Shown piece by piece: positions 1-12,683 of a stretch of 39,736 nt of DNA (the first letter of the stretch is position 1; every line of letters starts with the position of its first letter). The notes beneath the pieces are model-generated. The model was not told the DNA's origin, did no database searches, and saw nothing but the letters and a program-made list of their open reading frames with translations. The DNA comes from Cyanobium sp. Prado107 (lineage in GTDB: Bacteria > Cyanobacteriota > Cyanobacteriia > PCC-6307 > Cyanobiaceae): the NCBI GenBank assembly GCA_025454305.1, contig JALOOQ010000002.1, positions 1 to 39,736 of the forward strand, in the 5' to 3' direction. The position numbers and the translations under genes are program-made.

Positions 1-1
1 C

Positions 2-157
2 TCCACCAAGGACCACCTCTACACGCGGATCCTCGAGGAGTTCGACCGGGCCGGCGATCGGGCCCGCATCGCCTCCGCCACCGTGCAGCTGGTGCAGCCC
101 CCTCCGTTCGAGGTGCGTCTGCGGTCACTCCGGCAGGACGACGCGCAGCAGCACTGA
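2..157 (+). CDS. C-terminal fragment of a protein truncated by the window edge, possibly MscS-like mechanosensitive channel
   Basis: Open frame from base 2 (STKDHLYTRILEEFDRAGDRARIASATVQLVQPPPFEVRLRSLRQDDAQQH*) ending in TGA at 155-157; family call only from resemblance of the tail. Confidence 0.4.
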   Translation, partial: STKDHLYTRILEEFDRAGDRARIASATVQLVQPPPFEVRLRSLRQDDAQQH

Positions 158-180
158 GCGCCTGGCTCAGAGGCCGGAAT

Positions 181-2697
<2,517 letters not shown>

Positions 2698-2826
2698 GGT
2701 GCGCTGGCGACCAGTTCGACTCTGGCTGTGCAAGCCGGTGGCGGCCGCAACTGTGAACGGCACGATGCACTGGGTGGAAGGGCGGATGGGTGGCACAGTG
2801 GTGCGTCTGTTCCCCAGCCCCGCCTC

Positions 2827-3276
2827 GTGCTCCGCTCCACCCACGCCTGGATCGCTTCGGCTGCGTTCACCCTGGCGACGGTCCTCACCCTGCCTGGCGC
2901 CGCTCAGGCGCAGGCCGCAGCTCCCGGAGCCGCGGCCCGCCCCATCTCTCAGGACGCCATGAACGACATGGCCCTGGCGGCCGCGGTGAGCGTCTGCGAG
3001 ATGGCCGTGGAAGAGAAGGTGGCCGTTCAGAAGACCGTGCTCTCCGCTGCCAAGGCCATGACCTACGTGGTCACCAACCGCTACGGCTCCCAGGTCGCCA
3101 ACGCCGGCAAGCTCCAGCCCGAGCAGATCGCCAACGGCAGCATCATCCAGATCGTCGGCCGGGTGCGTCAGGGCTGCTACGACAAGCTCAGCGCGGCTGA
3201 CAAGAAGTTCGTGGACGACATCCTCGCCGAGTACAACAAGGCCGTCCAGAGTCAGGGTCAGGGCCAGCGCCGCTGA
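2827..3276 (+). CDS. secreted conserved hypothetical protein (signal peptide)
   Basis: In-frame GTG at 2827; N-terminus LRSTHAWIASAAFTLATVLTLPGAAQAQA looks like a signal peptide, followed by a non-low-complexity domain; divergent from ppsA. Confidence 0.7.
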   Translation: MLRSTHAWIASAAFTLATVLTLPGAAQAQAAAPGAAARPISQDAMNDMALAAAVSVCEMAVEEKVAVQKTVLSAAKAMTYVVTNRYGSQVANAGKLQPEQIANGSIIQIVGRVRQGCYDKLSAADKKFVDDILAEYNKAVQSQGQGQRR

Positions 3277-3320
3277 TCCGCCAGCGCCGCCGGCTTGGCC
3301 CCAGGGCCTCCTCGGATCAG
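3273..3320. terminator. 8-bp inverted repeat spanning both stop codons of a convergent gene pair
   Basis: CTGATCCG (3273-3280) ... CGGATCAG (3313-3320). Confidence 0.4.
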
Positions 3321-3520
3321 TCCTCGCCGTCGGGGGTCTGATCCGGCAGCAGCTGGGCGAGCAGCCCCGCCCCCATCAGCACCCCGCCGAGCAGCAATGC
3401 CAGGGTGCGGTTCCCGGCGGCGGGCCCGTCTCCGCTCCATGCCGCCGCGGCCATGAATGCTCCCCCCAGCAGCAGGGAGGGCACCAGCACGATCCCCTTG
3501 GCCGTGCGGTTGAGGCTCAT
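3317..3520 (-). CDS. small hydrophobic membrane protein
   Basis: [32 protein letters not shown]...; two hydrophobic segments; start overlaps upstream stop (ATGA). Confidence 0.55.
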   Translation of the reverse strand: MSLNRTAKGIVLVPSLLLGGAFMAAAAWSGDGPAAGNRTLALLLGGVLMGAGLLAQLLPDQTPDGED

Positions 3521-3936
3521 CGTGAAGCGCAGGCCTGAAGGTCGGCTCCGGCCAGCGGCTGTGCCAGCCCCTGGGCCACCAGCGCCTCTCCCAGGTCCAG
3601 CGCCGGATGGTGGCGGTCGGCCAGGGTCCGCACCCGGGCCAGGAGCACGCCATCGCGCTGCCCCACCGGACGCAGATTCACCCGGGTCCCTCGTGGTGCC
3701 CGCTCGCGCAGCCACTGGGTTGCGGCGTCCGCCTGTCCCGCTTCAACCGCCACGCAGGCCAGGGCCACGCCATAGCTGCGGTTGCTGTCACCCACCTGGA
3801 GCAGCGAGGCGCTGCGCACCTGTAGCACCTCGGCGGCCGCGGCGGTGCCGGGTGCCAGGAGAGCCAGCGGCAGGATCACCAGGGCCAGCACCAGCGACAG
3901 CAGCAGGCGGGTGGGGCTCAGAGCTTGGTGCCGCAA
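3517..3936 (-). CDS. secreted staphylococcal-nuclease-like (SNc/thermonuclease fold) protein
   Basis: 3' part of ORF 3517..4896; signal-like [31 protein letters not shown] then [23 protein letters not shown]...[17 protein letters not shown]...[14 protein letters not shown] start at 3934-3936 would overlap the ilvB stop. Confidence 0.55.
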   Translation of the reverse strand: MRHQALSPTRLLLSLVLALVILPLALLAPGTAAAAEVLQVRSASLLQVGDSNRSYGVALACVAVEAGQADAATQWLRERAPRGTRVNLRPVGQRDGVLLARVRTLADRHHPALDLGEALVAQGLAQPLAGADLQACASR

Positions 3937-5819
3937 CTGGGGCAGAAGAGGTGGGCACTGGCGGTGCTGGCCCCGCAGTGGCCGCACTGGCGGGTGGTGT
4001 CGATGGCCAGTTCGGGATGGCTCGGCAAGCCGACCATCTGAGCGTTGCTGGCACCCGGCGGCACCATCGGATAGCAGTTCTCGTTGCGGCGCACCTTCAC
4101 ATCGATGAAGGCCGGACCGGGATGGTCGAGGGCGTCCCGCAGCTGCTGCCTGAGGCTGGCGCGCTCGGTGATCAGCACGCCGCGCACCCCGAAGGCCTCG
4201 GCCAGGCGCTCGAAATCGGGCATGCCGCCGGTCATCTCCGAGGCCGAGTAGCGCTCCCCGTAGAAGCTCTCCTGCCACTGGCGCACCATGCCCTGCCAGC
4301 CGTTGTTGAGCACCACCACCTTCACCGGCAGGTCGTACTGGGCCAGGGTGCCGAGTTCCTGGATGTTCATCAGGATGCTGGCGTCGCCGGCCACGCAGAT
4401 CACCTGCTCGCTGGGGAAGGCGGTCTGCACGCCCATGGCGGCGGGCATGCCGAAGCCCATGGTGCCCAGACCGGCGGAACTGATCCAGCGGCGCGGCCCG
4501 TTGTGCAGGAACTGGGCCGCCCACATCTGGTGCTGGCCCACATCGGTGGTGTAGAAGGCGTCGGGCGCCAGTTCCCGCAGGGCCACCACCACCTCCTGGG
4601 GGGCGATGTCTCCCTCCGGGGACGGCACCACCAGGGGGTAGTGGTGTTTCCAGGTGGCGATGCGGTCCAGCCAGGCGTCGGTGCGGCCCTCGGCACTTTC
4701 CCCCTCGCTGGCGGCCAGCATGGTTTCGATGGCCTGCCGCACATCGCCCACCACGGCCACCTCCGGGATGCGGGTCTTGCCCACCTCGGCGGCGTCGATG
4801 TCGAAATGGATCACCTGGGCCCGCGGGGCGAACCCATCGAGGCGACCGGTGACGCGGTCGTCGAAGCGGGCTCCGGCGGCGATCAGCAGATCGCATTCGG
4901 TGACGGCGAAGTTGGCGTAGGCGGTGCCGTGCATGCCGAGCATGCCCAGGGCCAGAGAGTGCTTCTCATCGAAGACGCCCTTGCCCATCAGCGTGGTGGT
5001 GACGGGCAGCCGGAAGCGTTCGGCCAGCTGTCGGATCGCCTCGTGGGCGCCGCTGCTGATGGCGCCGCCGCCCACGTAGAGCAGTGGCCTGCGGGCCTGA
5101 CGGATCAGCGCCAGGGCTTGGTCGATCCGTTCACGGGAGGGCGCTGAGGGCAGCCGGAAGCCCTTGGGCACGGCCGTGCCCGGATCCACCGGCACGTAGT
5201 CGAACTCCTCCAGGCCCACGTCCTTGGGCACGTCGATCAGCACCGGGCCGGGCCGCCCGCTGGCGGCGATCAGGAAGGCCTCGGCCACGATCCGGCCGAT
5301 GTCCCGGGGGTCGCGCACCACCCAGGAGTGCTTCACGATCGGCAGGGTGATGCCGAAGATGTCCGTTTCCTGGAAGGCATCGGTGCCGATCGCGGCACGG
5401 GGCACCTGGCCGGTGATCACCACCATCGGCACCGAATCCATGTGCGCGGTGGCGATGCCGGTGACGAGGTTGGTGGCGCCCGGCCCGGAGGTGCCGAAAC
5501 ACACGCCCACCCTGCCGGTGGCCCGGGCGTAGGCGTCGGCGGCGTGGGTGCCGCCCTGCTCATGGCGCACCAGGATGTGCTTCAGCCAGCCCCGCTCCTC
5601 GGCCTTGTGCAGCTCGTCGTAGATGGGCAGGATGGCGCCGCCCGGGTAGCCGAAGATGTGCTCCACCCCGTGCCGGTGCAGAGCGTCCATGAGGGCGTAA
5701 CCACCGGTCACGCGTTGCACACGGGTGGCCGAGGCCTCCGCACCGGACCCGCTGGAGCGTGCGGGTTCGCTGATGCTGGTGTTGGTCTGGGCGGCAGAGG
5801 TGAGGGGCGAAAGCGTCAC
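3918..5819 (-). CDS. ilvB: acetolactate synthase large subunit with C-terminal zinc-ribbon-like extension
   Basis: TPP enzyme motifs [68 protein letters not shown]. Start likely GTG at 5817-5819 ([11 protein letters not shown]); ORF extends to 5864. C-terminus [23 protein letters not shown]. Confidence 0.95.
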   Translation of the reverse strand: MTLSPLTSAAQTNTSISEPARSSGSGAEASATRVQRVTGGYALMDALHRHGVEHIFGYPGGAILPIYDELHKAEERGWLKHILVRHEQGGTHAADAYARATGRVGVCFGTSGPGATNLVTGIATAHMDSVPMVVITGQVPRAAIGTDAFQETDIFGITLPIVKHSWVVRDPRDIGRIVAEAFLIAASGRPGPVLIDVPKDVGLEEFDYVPVDPGTAVPKGFRLPSAPSRERIDQALALIRQARRPLLYVGGGAISSGAHEAIRQLAERFRLPVTTTLMGKGVFDEKHSLALGMLGMHGTAYANFAVTECDLLIAAGARFDDRVTGRLDGFAPRAQVIHFDIDAAEVGKTRIPEVAVVGDVRQAIETMLAASEGESAEGRTDAWLDRIATWKHHYPLVVPSPEGDIAPQEVVVALRELAPDAFYTTDVGQHQMWAAQFLHNGPRRWISSAGLGTMGFGMPAAMGVQTAFPSEQVICVAGDASILMNIQELGTLAQYDLPVKVVVLNNGWQGMVRQWQESFYGERYSASEMTGGMPDFERLAEAFGVRGVLITERASLRQQLRDALDHPGPAFIDVKVRRNENCYPMVPPGASNAQMVGLPSHPELAIDTTRQCGHCGASTASAHLFCPSCGTKL

Positions 5820-5879
5820 GGCTGCGGCGGCCAAGCACCCTGGCCAGTGGAAAACTGCGCTCACCCTAGGCGCTGAATG

Positions 5880-5915
5880 GCCGTCTGAGGCCAGTCGTCG
5901 CAGGCCTCAGACGGC
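5880..5915 (-). terminator. perfect 13-bp inverted repeat overlapping the M23 peptidase stop codon (no T-tract)
   Basis: GCCGTCTGAGGCC-agtcgtcgca-GGCCTCAGACGGC. Confidence 0.65.
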
Positions 5916-6575
5916 TCCCTGCCTGGCCCTGGCCATCGCCCTGAGCACCAGGGCGGGATCCATCCACGCGTTGCGGAAGCGCATGCCCCAGTGCAGATGG
6001 GGTCCGGTGCTGCGGCCGGTTACCCCCACATGGCCGATCAGCTCACCGGTGCGGATCGCCTGACCGGCGCGGATCGCCACCGGTCCGCTGCGGTACACCC
6101 CCCCCGACACCGAGCCGGAGAGGTGGCAGTAGATGTGTTCGTAGTCCCCGGAGCGGATCACCAGGCCCAGACCGCAGGTGCCGTCGTTGATCACGCTCTC
6201 CACCACTCCGCCCCACCAGTTGCGGATCGGCGAACCCATGGGAGCGGCGATGTCCAGGCCGTAATGGGGTTCGACCGCGCCCCAGGGGCCGGTGCGGGTG
6301 CCGAAATGGCTGGTGTACCCCGCGAAACTCACCACCGGAAACACCCCCCGGTTCCACATGCTGCGGGCCTGGACCGGCTGGAGTTGCAACGGACCGCCGT
6401 GAAGCACCAGCGCGCCGGTGATGAGGCCACCCAGGGCGGTGGCGATCGCCAGGTGCCGTCCCCGGGGGGAAGCGTCCTGGAGGCGCAATCGCGCCCCTGC
6501 CCGCCATCCCCTCACGCCGGCGTCGCGGTCGGCGATCTCAGAGCAGCCCCAGAGCATGCAGCGGTCCCCTGCCAC
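5907..6575 (-). CDS. M23-family peptidase (LytM-like), membrane-anchored or secreted
   Basis: [22 protein letters not shown]...[19 protein letters not shown]...[23 protein letters not shown]; HxxxD and HLHW motifs present. Exact start uncertain. Confidence 0.85.
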   Translation of the reverse strand: MAGDRCMLWGCSEIADRDAGVRGWRAGARLRLQDASPRGRHLAIATALGGLITGALVLHGGPLQLQPVQARSMWNRGVFPVVSFAGYTSHFGTRTGPWGAVEPHYGLDIAAPMGSPIRNWWGGVVESVINDGTCGLGLVIRSGDYEHIYCHLSGSVSGGVYRSGPVAIRAGQAIRTGELIGHVGVTGRSTGPHLHWGMRFRNAWMDPALVLRAMARARQGAV

Positions 6576-7713
6576 TGATCAATTCCAGCAGAAAAGCGGA
6601 AAAACCGAGCATCGCCAGGCGGCCGTTCCACACCTCGGAGCTGTTGTTCCAGCCCCAGGCCCAGCGGTCCTGGGGATAGAGCTTCACCTTCCTGGGCAGG
6701 GACGCGGCCTGGTCGAGGTTCACCTCCGGGCCCTCGAGGGCCTGCTGCACCAGGTGCGCCAGGCCGTCGATGAAGGACGGGGTGGTGTCGAGGGCCGGAA
6801 CCCGCCGGAAGTTGGTGATCCCTGCCTCGGTGGCCAGCTCGCGGTACTCGATGTCGATCTCCTCGAGGGTCTCGATGTGCTCGCTCACGAAGCTGATCGG
6901 CACCACCACCAGATCCTTCACACCCTGCTGGCCCAGTTCCTCCAGGGCCTCGTCGGTGTAGGGCTTGAGCCACTCCACCGGTCCCACCCGGCTCTGGTAG
7001 GCCAGGGTGAACGCGTTGGCATGGCCCAGGTCGCTTTCCAGGCGCTCCATGATCAGCCGGGCGCAGGTCTCGATCTCCTCCTGGTACGGGTCGCCCGCCT
7101 CCTCCACGTAGCTCCTGGGCACGCCGTGGGCGCTGAAGAAGACGTGTGCCCGGGCCGGGTCCGGGCAGGCCTGGATCTCTCGCGCGATCAGCTCGGCCAT
7201 CGCTCCGATGTAGCCGGGGTCGTCGTAATAACTGCGGATGCAGCGGATCGGCAGGCGGGCGAAGGCCGGATCGCTCTGGCGCAGACGCTGGAGTTCCCGG
7301 AAGCTCGAGCCGCTGGTGCTGATCGAGAAATGGGGGTAGAGGGGCAGCACCACCACCTCGTCGATGGCGTCCGCCTTGATGTCGGCCACCGCCGATTCCG
7401 TGAAGGGGTGCCAGTAGCGCATCGCCACGTAGCTGGTGGCCTCGATCCCCCGCTGGCGCAGCACGCTCTGCAGTTCGCGCGCCTGCTGCTCGGTGATCCG
7501 CCGCAGCGGCGAGCCGCCGCCGATGGAGCGGTAGGCCTCCTGGGACTTGCTAGCCCGCAGACTGCTGATCAGCCAGGCCAGGGGTTTCTGCAGGGCCGGA
7601 TTCGGCAGCCGGATGATCTCCGGATCGGAGAAGAGGTTGTAGAGAAAAGGGCCGACGTCCTGGATCCGCTCCGGACCCCCGAGGTTCAGCAGCAGCACGC
7701 CCACCTTGGCCAT
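6538..7713 (-). CDS. hemH: ferrochelatase with C-terminal chlorophyll a/b-binding-like helix
   Basis: [34 protein letters not shown]...; C-terminal [26 protein letters not shown] is an HLIP/CAB-type motif. Confidence 0.95.
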   Translation of the reverse strand: MAKVGVLLLNLGGPERIQDVGPFLYNLFSDPEIIRLPNPALQKPLAWLISSLRASKSQEAYRSIGGGSPLRRITEQQARELQSVLRQRGIEATSYVAMRYWHPFTESAVADIKADAIDEVVVLPLYPHFSISTSGSSFRELQRLRQSDPAFARLPIRCIRSYYDDPGYIGAMAELIAREIQACPDPARAHVFFSAHGVPRSYVEEAGDPYQEEIETCARLIMERLESDLGHANAFTLAYQSRVGPVEWLKPYTDEALEELGQQGVKDLVVVPISFVSEHIETLEEIDIEYRELATEAGITNFRRVPALDTTPSFIDGLAHLVQQALEGPEVNLDQAASLPRKVKLYPQDRWAWGWNNSSEVWNGRLAMLGFSAFLLELISGRGPLHALGLL

Positions 7714-7820
7714 GCCTTCGTTCCATCCGGCGCACCGCGCTGAGCGTAACGCTGGCCGCACTGCCCTAGCGCCCCTGCCGCCCCATCGATAGGTTCATGG
7801 CGACCACTGCCTGAACGGCC

Positions 7821-9071
7821 ATGGCGGCCAGCCCCGTCGCGTCCGGCCCGGGGGCGGCACTGGATGCCGCCCTGGCCGATCACAACGCCCGCCTGGCGGC
7901 GATCGGCATTGCCCTGAGGATCGAGCGGCGCGGCTCCAGGCTGGGTCTGCGCGGGCCTCTGCCCTGCAGGCAGGGCGGGCAGCGCCACACCGTGCAGCGC
8001 CTCAGCCTCGGCCTGCCCGCCACCGCCGCGGGCCTGGAGCAGGCCCGCCAGCAGCTGCGCGAGGTGCTGCGGCAGCTGGAACACAACTGCTTCGGCTGGG
8101 AGCGCTGGAGCCGGTCCCGCGACACCGCCGCCGCCGCTATCGGCCTGGAGGACAGCGAGGGCCACCTGGAGGGGATCTCCGATCTGGGGGTGCTGGTGGA
8201 CCAGTTCGAGCGCGCCTTCTTCCAGGATCACCAGCGCCGCCGCAATCCCGCCGGCAGCCGCACCACCTGGACCGCCGCCTACCGGCCTTACCTGCGCCGC
8301 TTGCTGCAGCAGGGCCAGTCCGAGCGCGCCCTGCCGCCGGCCGCGCTGAGCGAGCTGCTGGAGCGGGTGCTGGAGAGCTATGAGCCGGCCAGCAGCAGCC
8401 GCCAGCAGTGCGGCATCGCCCTGGCGGCCCTGGCCCGGCATGCCGGCATCCCCCTGCCGCCGGACTGGGGCGAGCGGGCCGCCGGCTACGGCCTGCACGC
8501 GGCCCGCTTCCGCCGGCTGCCCAGCGACAGGCAGATCCTCCAGCTCCTGGAGCTGATCCCCAGCCCCGCCTGGCGCCTGGCCTACGGCCTGATGGCCACC
8601 TACGGCCTGCGCAACCACGAGGTGTTCTACTGCGACCTCTCGGCCCTGGCCTCCGGTGGCGATCGGGTGATCCGGGTGCTGCCCACCAGCAAGACGGGCG
8701 AGCACCAGGTGTGGCCGTTCCAGCCCCAGTGGGTGGAGCACTTCGGCCTGGAGCGGCTCGGCGGTGATCCACGGTTGCTGCCGCCCGTGCGCACCGACCT
8801 GAACCGCACCACCCTGCAGCAGGTGGGCCGGCGGGTGGCCGAGCAGTTCCGCCGCTACGGCCTGCCGATCACCCCCTACGACCTGCGCCACGCCTGGGCC
8901 GTGCGCACGATTCACATCGGCCTGCCCGACACGGTGGCGGCGCGGATGATGGGCCACTCCGTGGCCATCCACACCCGCACCTACCACCACTGGATCACCC
9001 GTCGTGACCAGCAGCAGGCGGTGGACGCCGCCCTGGCCCGGCAGCGGCAGGGCGGTCAGCGGGTGGCCTGA
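7821..9071 (+). CDS. tyrosine recombinase / phage-type integrase family protein
   Basis: LMATYGLRNHEVFYCDL ... ITPYDLRHAWAVRTIHIGLPDTVAARMMGHSVAIHTRTYHHW, consistent with the R...(H/Y)xxR...GH...Y catalytic layout. Confidence 0.85.
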   Translation: MAASPVASGPGAALDAALADHNARLAAIGIALRIERRGSRLGLRGPLPCRQGGQRHTVQRLSLGLPATAAGLEQARQQLREVLRQLEHNCFGWERWSRSRDTAAAAIGLEDSEGHLEGISDLGVLVDQFERAFFQDHQRRRNPAGSRTTWTAAYRPYLRRLLQQGQSERALPPAALSELLERVLESYEPASSSRQQCGIALAALARHAGIPLPPDWGERAAGYGLHAARFRRLPSDRQILQLLELIPSPAWRLAYGLMATYGLRNHEVFYCDLSALASGGDRVIRVLPTSKTGEHQVWPFQPQWVEHFGLERLGGDPRLLPPVRTDLNRTTLQQVGRRVAEQFRRYGLPITPYDLRHAWAVRTIHIGLPDTVAARMMGHSVAIHTRTYHHWITRRDQQQAVDAALARQRQGGQRVA

Positions 9072-9108
9072 ACCCGCCAGAGTGGCAGACCCCGTCCCTG
9101 CTGCGCCC

Positions 9109-9786
9109 ATGCCGCCCACCCGCCTTGATCATGAGCTCGACATCCAGGCCGCCGAACTCGGGCCGGGAGGGGATCTGGCGCCGGAGGCGGATCAGGAGGC
9201 CTATCGCCGCCGCATGGCCCGCCGCCGGGAGGTGCAGCAGCAACGCGTGGGCGAGCGCAACCTGGAGAAGGGTCTGGTGCTGGTGTTCACGGGCGAAGGC
9301 AAAGGCAAGACCACGGCGGCTCTCGGCCTGGTGCTGCGCAGCCTCGGCCACGGGGAGCGGGTGGCGGTGGTGCAGTTCATCAAGGGCGGCTGGCAGCCGG
9401 GCGAGGCCAGGGCCCTGGAGCTGTTCGGCGATGCCCTGGCCTGGCATGCCCTGGGGGAGGGCTTCACCTGGGAGACCCAGGACCGCGAGCGTGACCGCCA
9501 GCTGGTACAGACCGCCTGGGAGCGCTCCTGCGCCTACCTGGCGGATCCCGGGCGCCATCTGGTGGTGCTCGATGAGGTGAACGTGGCCCTGAAGCTGGGC
9601 TATCTGGCGGTGGAGCAGGTGCTGGAGGGGCTGGCCCTGCGCCCCGAACTCACCCATGTGGCGCTCACCGGCCGCGGCGCGCCGCCGGCCCTGCTGGAGC
9701 GGGCCGATCTGGTGACGGAGATGAAGCTGGTGCGCCATCCCTTCCGGGAGCAGGGGGTGAAGGCACAGCGCGGCATCGAGTTCTGA
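9109..9786 (+). CDS. cobO: cob(I)yrinic acid a,c-diamide adenosyltransferase
   Basis: [60 protein letters not shown] at 9109 ([11 protein letters not shown]). Confidence 0.93.
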   Translation: MPPTRLDHELDIQAAELGPGGDLAPEADQEAYRRRMARRREVQQQRVGERNLEKGLVLVFTGEGKGKTTAALGLVLRSLGHGERVAVVQFIKGGWQPGEARALELFGDALAWHALGEGFTWETQDRERDRQLVQTAWERSCAYLADPGRHLVVLDEVNVALKLGYLAVEQVLEGLALRPELTHVALTGRGAPPALLERADLVTEMKLVRHPFREQGVKAQRGIEF

Positions 9787-9787
9787 A

Positions 9788-9834
9788 GCCCCCCGGTGCC
9801 GCCATTGCTACGGTGCCGCAGATCGGCGGGGGGC
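9788..9834 (+). promoter_or_regulatory. inverted repeat whose 3' arm contains the pyrH Shine-Dalgarno
   Basis: GCCCCCCG (9788-9795) and CGGGGGGC (9827-9834), pyrH ATG at 9836. Confidence 0.5.
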
Positions 9835-9835
9835 G

Positions 9836-10543
9836 ATGGGGTTCAGGCGTGTGCTGCTCAAGCTCAGCGGCGAGGCTCTGATGGGCGAGCAGGGCTACGG
9901 GATCGACCCGGCGATCGTGCAGTCGATCGCCGCTGACGTGGCCGCCTGCGTGGCCGACGGCACCCAGCTGGCGATCGTGGTGGGCGGCGGCAACATCTTC
10001 CGGGGCCTCAAGGGCAGCGCCGCCGGCATGGACCGTGCCACCGCCGACTACGTCGGCATGCTGGCCACGGTGATGAACGCCATCACCCTCCAGGACGGGC
10101 TGGAGCGGGCCGGGGTGCCCACCCGGGTGCAGAGCGCCATCTCGATGCAGGAGGTGGCCGAGCCCTACATCCGCCGCCGGGCGATCCGTCACATGGAGAA
10201 GGGGAGGGTGGTGATCTTCGCGGCCGGCACCGGCAACCCCTTCTTCACCACCGACACCACCGCCGCTCTGCGCGCTGCGGAGATCAACGCCGACGTGGTG
10301 TTCAAGGCCACCAAGGTGGACGGGGTGTACGACCGCGACCCGGCCCGCCACCCCGATGCCCGCCGCTACGAGACGCTCTCCTTCCTCGAGGTGCTCAGCA
10401 GCGAACTGGAGGTGATGGACGGGGCCGCCATCGCCCTCTGCAAGGACAACGCCATCCCCATCGTGGTGTTTGATCTGTTCGGCCCCGGCAACATCGGCCG
10501 GGCCGTGCGCGGTGAGCCGATCGGCACCCGCATTCATCCCTGA
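9836..10543 (+). CDS. pyrH: uridylate kinase (UMP kinase)
   Basis: [21 protein letters not shown]...[10 protein letters not shown]...[15 protein letters not shown]...[10 protein letters not shown]. Confidence 0.96.
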   Translation: MGFRRVLLKLSGEALMGEQGYGIDPAIVQSIAADVAACVADGTQLAIVVGGGNIFRGLKGSAAGMDRATADYVGMLATVMNAITLQDGLERAGVPTRVQSAISMQEVAEPYIRRRAIRHMEKGRVVIFAAGTGNPFFTTDTTAALRAAEINADVVFKATKVDGVYDRDPARHPDARRYETLSFLEVLSSELEVMDGAAIALCKDNAIPIVVFDLFGPGNIGRAVRGEPIGTRIHP

Positions 10544-10565
10544 GCCCCCAGTCTGAGCGATCGAC

Positions 10566-11105
10566 ATGGATCTGGAAGCCGCGATGCGCAAGTCGGTGGA
10601 CGCCGCCCTGCGCAACTTCAACACCATCCGCACCGGGCGGGCCAACACCTCCCTGCTGGACAAGATCAGCGTGGAGTACTACGGCGCCGAGACGCCGCTC
10701 AGATCGCTGGCCAGCCTCACCACGCCCGATTCCCAGACGATCCAGATCCAGCCCTTCGACCAGGGCGCCCTCGGCCTGATCGAGAAGGCGATCGCCATGA
10801 GTGACCTGGGTCTCACCTGCAACAACGACGGCAAGGTGATCCGCATCAACATCCCGCCCCTCACCGAGGACCGCCGCAAGGAGCTCTGCAAGATCGCCGC
10901 CAAGTACGCCGAGGAGGGGAAGGTGGCCCTGCGCAACAACCGGCGTGACGGCATCGACCGGATCAAGAGGCAGGAGAAGGACGGTGAACTCTCCGAGGAT
11001 CAGAGCCACGACGAGCAGGAGAAGGTGCAGAAGCTCACCGATCGCTTCATCGCCGAACTGGAGAAGCATCTGGCCGAGAAGGAGGCGGAGATCCTCAAGG
11101 TTTGA
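10566..11105 (+). CDS. frr: ribosome recycling factor
   Basis: [39 protein letters not shown]...; follows pyrH. Confidence 0.96.
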   Translation: MDLEAAMRKSVDAALRNFNTIRTGRANTSLLDKISVEYYGAETPLRSLASLTTPDSQTIQIQPFDQGALGLIEKAIAMSDLGLTCNNDGKVIRINIPPLTEDRRKELCKIAAKYAEEGKVALRNNRRDGIDRIKRQEKDGELSEDQSHDEQEKVQKLTDRFIAELEKHLAEKEAEILKV

Positions 11106-12283
11106 GTGCCGCCGTGGCCGGTGCCATTGATGTGATCGTGGTGGGTGCAGGGGCCGCCGGAGCCTCCGCCGCCCTTCACCTCGCCCGTGCCGGCCGCAGC
11201 GTCCTGGTGATCGATCAGGCCCGCTTCCCCCGCGCCAAGCCCTGCGGCGGCGGCATGGCGGCGTCGGTGCAGGCCTGGTTTCCGTGCGACCTCACCCCGG
11301 TGGTGGAAGCTGTGATCGATCGGGTCCGCTTCACCTGGGACCTCGGCGACCCGGTGGTGGCGGAGCTTCCCGGCGCGGCCCCGTTCTGGATCGTGCGCCG
11401 TTCCCGGCTGGATGCGTTCCTGCTGGCGCAGGCCACCGCAGCCGGGGCCGGCTTTCTCGGCGGTGCCACCGTGGAGGCGGTGCGGCGCCACGGGGACCGC
11501 TGGCGGGTGACCCTGGCCGCCGGCGCGGACGAGTTCCCCGGGGGTGGATCACCGGAGGCCCCGGGTCTGGTGATTGCGGATGGCTCGGGTTCACGCCTGG
11601 TGGACGGCCTGGGGTTGGGGCCCCGACGGCCCCGGTTCGCCACCACGGTGTCCGTGGAGCTGGAAGGGGAGGTGGCCGATCCCGCCACGGCCCATTTCGG
11701 CTTCGGGCTGGTTCCCCAGGGCTTCTGCTGGGCCTTCCCGCGGCAGGGGGGCTACAGCATCGGCCTCGGCAGCTTCATCGGCCGGCCCGCCGATCCCTCC
11801 GTCGCCCGCGCCGAGGCCGATTCCGTGCTGGCCCGGCTGCTGCCCAGCCTCGGCTTCGCCGCCGACGCGGGCCAGCGCACCACCGCCCGGCTGCGCATCT
11901 GGGACGGCCACCATCCCCTGCACGCTGAGGGGGTGGTCGTGGCCGGCGACGCGGCCTCGCTCTGTGATCCCTTCCTGGCCGAAGGACTGCGGCCGGCCCT
12001 GCTCAGCGGCTGCCGCGCCGCCAGCGCCATGGACCTCTGGCTGGCGGGTGACGCCGCGGCTCTCGGCCACTACAGCGAGGGCATGCGCCGCGAGTGGGGG
12101 GAGTCGATGGCCTGGGGACGCCGCATCGCCAGCGTGTTCTACCGGGTGCCGCGGGTGGGCTATCAGCTGGGCATCAAGCGTCCCACCGCTCCCCAGCGCA
12201 TCGCCCAGATCCTCTCCGGCGAGATGGGCTACGGCGACATCGCCCAGCGGGCGATCCGCAGGCTGCTGTTTCAGCGGGGCTGA
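11102..12283 (+). CDS. FAD-dependent oxidoreductase, geranylgeranyl reductase family
   Basis: [43 protein letters not shown] Rossmann/GGR signature; [30 protein letters not shown] start overlaps the frr stop. Confidence 0.85.
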   Translation: MSAAVAGAIDVIVVGAGAAGASAALHLARAGRSVLVIDQARFPRAKPCGGGMAASVQAWFPCDLTPVVEAVIDRVRFTWDLGDPVVAELPGAAPFWIVRRSRLDAFLLAQATAAGAGFLGGATVEAVRRHGDRWRVTLAAGADEFPGGGSPEAPGLVIADGSGSRLVDGLGLGPRRPRFATTVSVELEGEVADPATAHFGFGLVPQGFCWAFPRQGGYSIGLGSFIGRPADPSVARAEADSVLARLLPSLGFAADAGQRTTARLRIWDGHHPLHAEGVVVAGDAASLCDPFLAEGLRPALLSGCRAASAMDLWLAGDAAALGHYSEGMRREWGESMAWGRRIASVFYRVPRVGYQLGIKRPTAPQRIAQILSGEMGYGDIAQRAIRRLLFQRG

Positions 12284-12296
12284 GGGGATGCCCGTC

Positions 12297-12683
12297 TCAG
12301 ATGCGTGTGCAGTCCTTGAGATTGCGCAGGCGTTGATCGATCGAGCCGAGCAGCTCGATGGCGAACATCGGCGATTCCTGAACCGCGAAGAGAAACTTCT
12401 CGCGGTTCATCACCAGCAGGCGGCAGCTGGTGATCGCCTTCGCGTCTCCATAGCGCCTGTGCTCGCTGGTGACCAGCGCACCGGCGCCGAAGACATCGCC
12501 GGCCCTGATCTGCTCATGGCCGGCATCGCCGTTCCAGTTCAGCTGCACCTCACCCTCCAGCAGGCCGAACATGCAATCGCCGGGTTCGCCGGATCGGAAG
12601 ATCAGCTCGCCCGGTTCCACGGTGATCACCTCACCGCTGCTGGCGAGGGCGCGCATGGTGTCGAGAGCGTTCACAGCAGGCAA
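12297..12683 (-). CDS. stand-alone cyclic-nucleotide-binding (CRP-like effector) domain protein, no HTH
   Basis: VEPGELIFRSGEPGDCMFGLLEGEVQLNW...IRAGDVFGAGALV; 128 aa, ends before any DNA-binding domain. Confidence 0.8.
   Translation of the reverse strand: MPAVNALDTMRALASSGEVITVEPGELIFRSGEPGDCMFGLLEGEVQLNWNGDAGHEQIRAGDVFGAGALVTSEHRRYGDAKAITSCRLLVMNREKFLFAVQESPMFAIELLGSIDQRLRNLKDCTRI

Noticed and set aside
3405-5147. 580-aa + ORF antisense to ilvB
   Set aside because: GC-driven open frame opposite a recognised gene; no coherent domain.
7743-7753. AGCGT-A-ACGCT mini-palindrome upstream of hemH
   Set aside because: Only 5-bp arms; too short to separate from chance without comparative data.
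7821-9071. Integrase as marker of a prophage or genomic island
   Set aside because: Neighbours are all core metabolic genes; no att repeats, tRNA, or phage genes were seen.
7686-9119. 477-aa minus-strand ORF antisense to the integrase
   Set aside because: Shadow ORF; the sense frame carries the tyrosine-recombinase signature.
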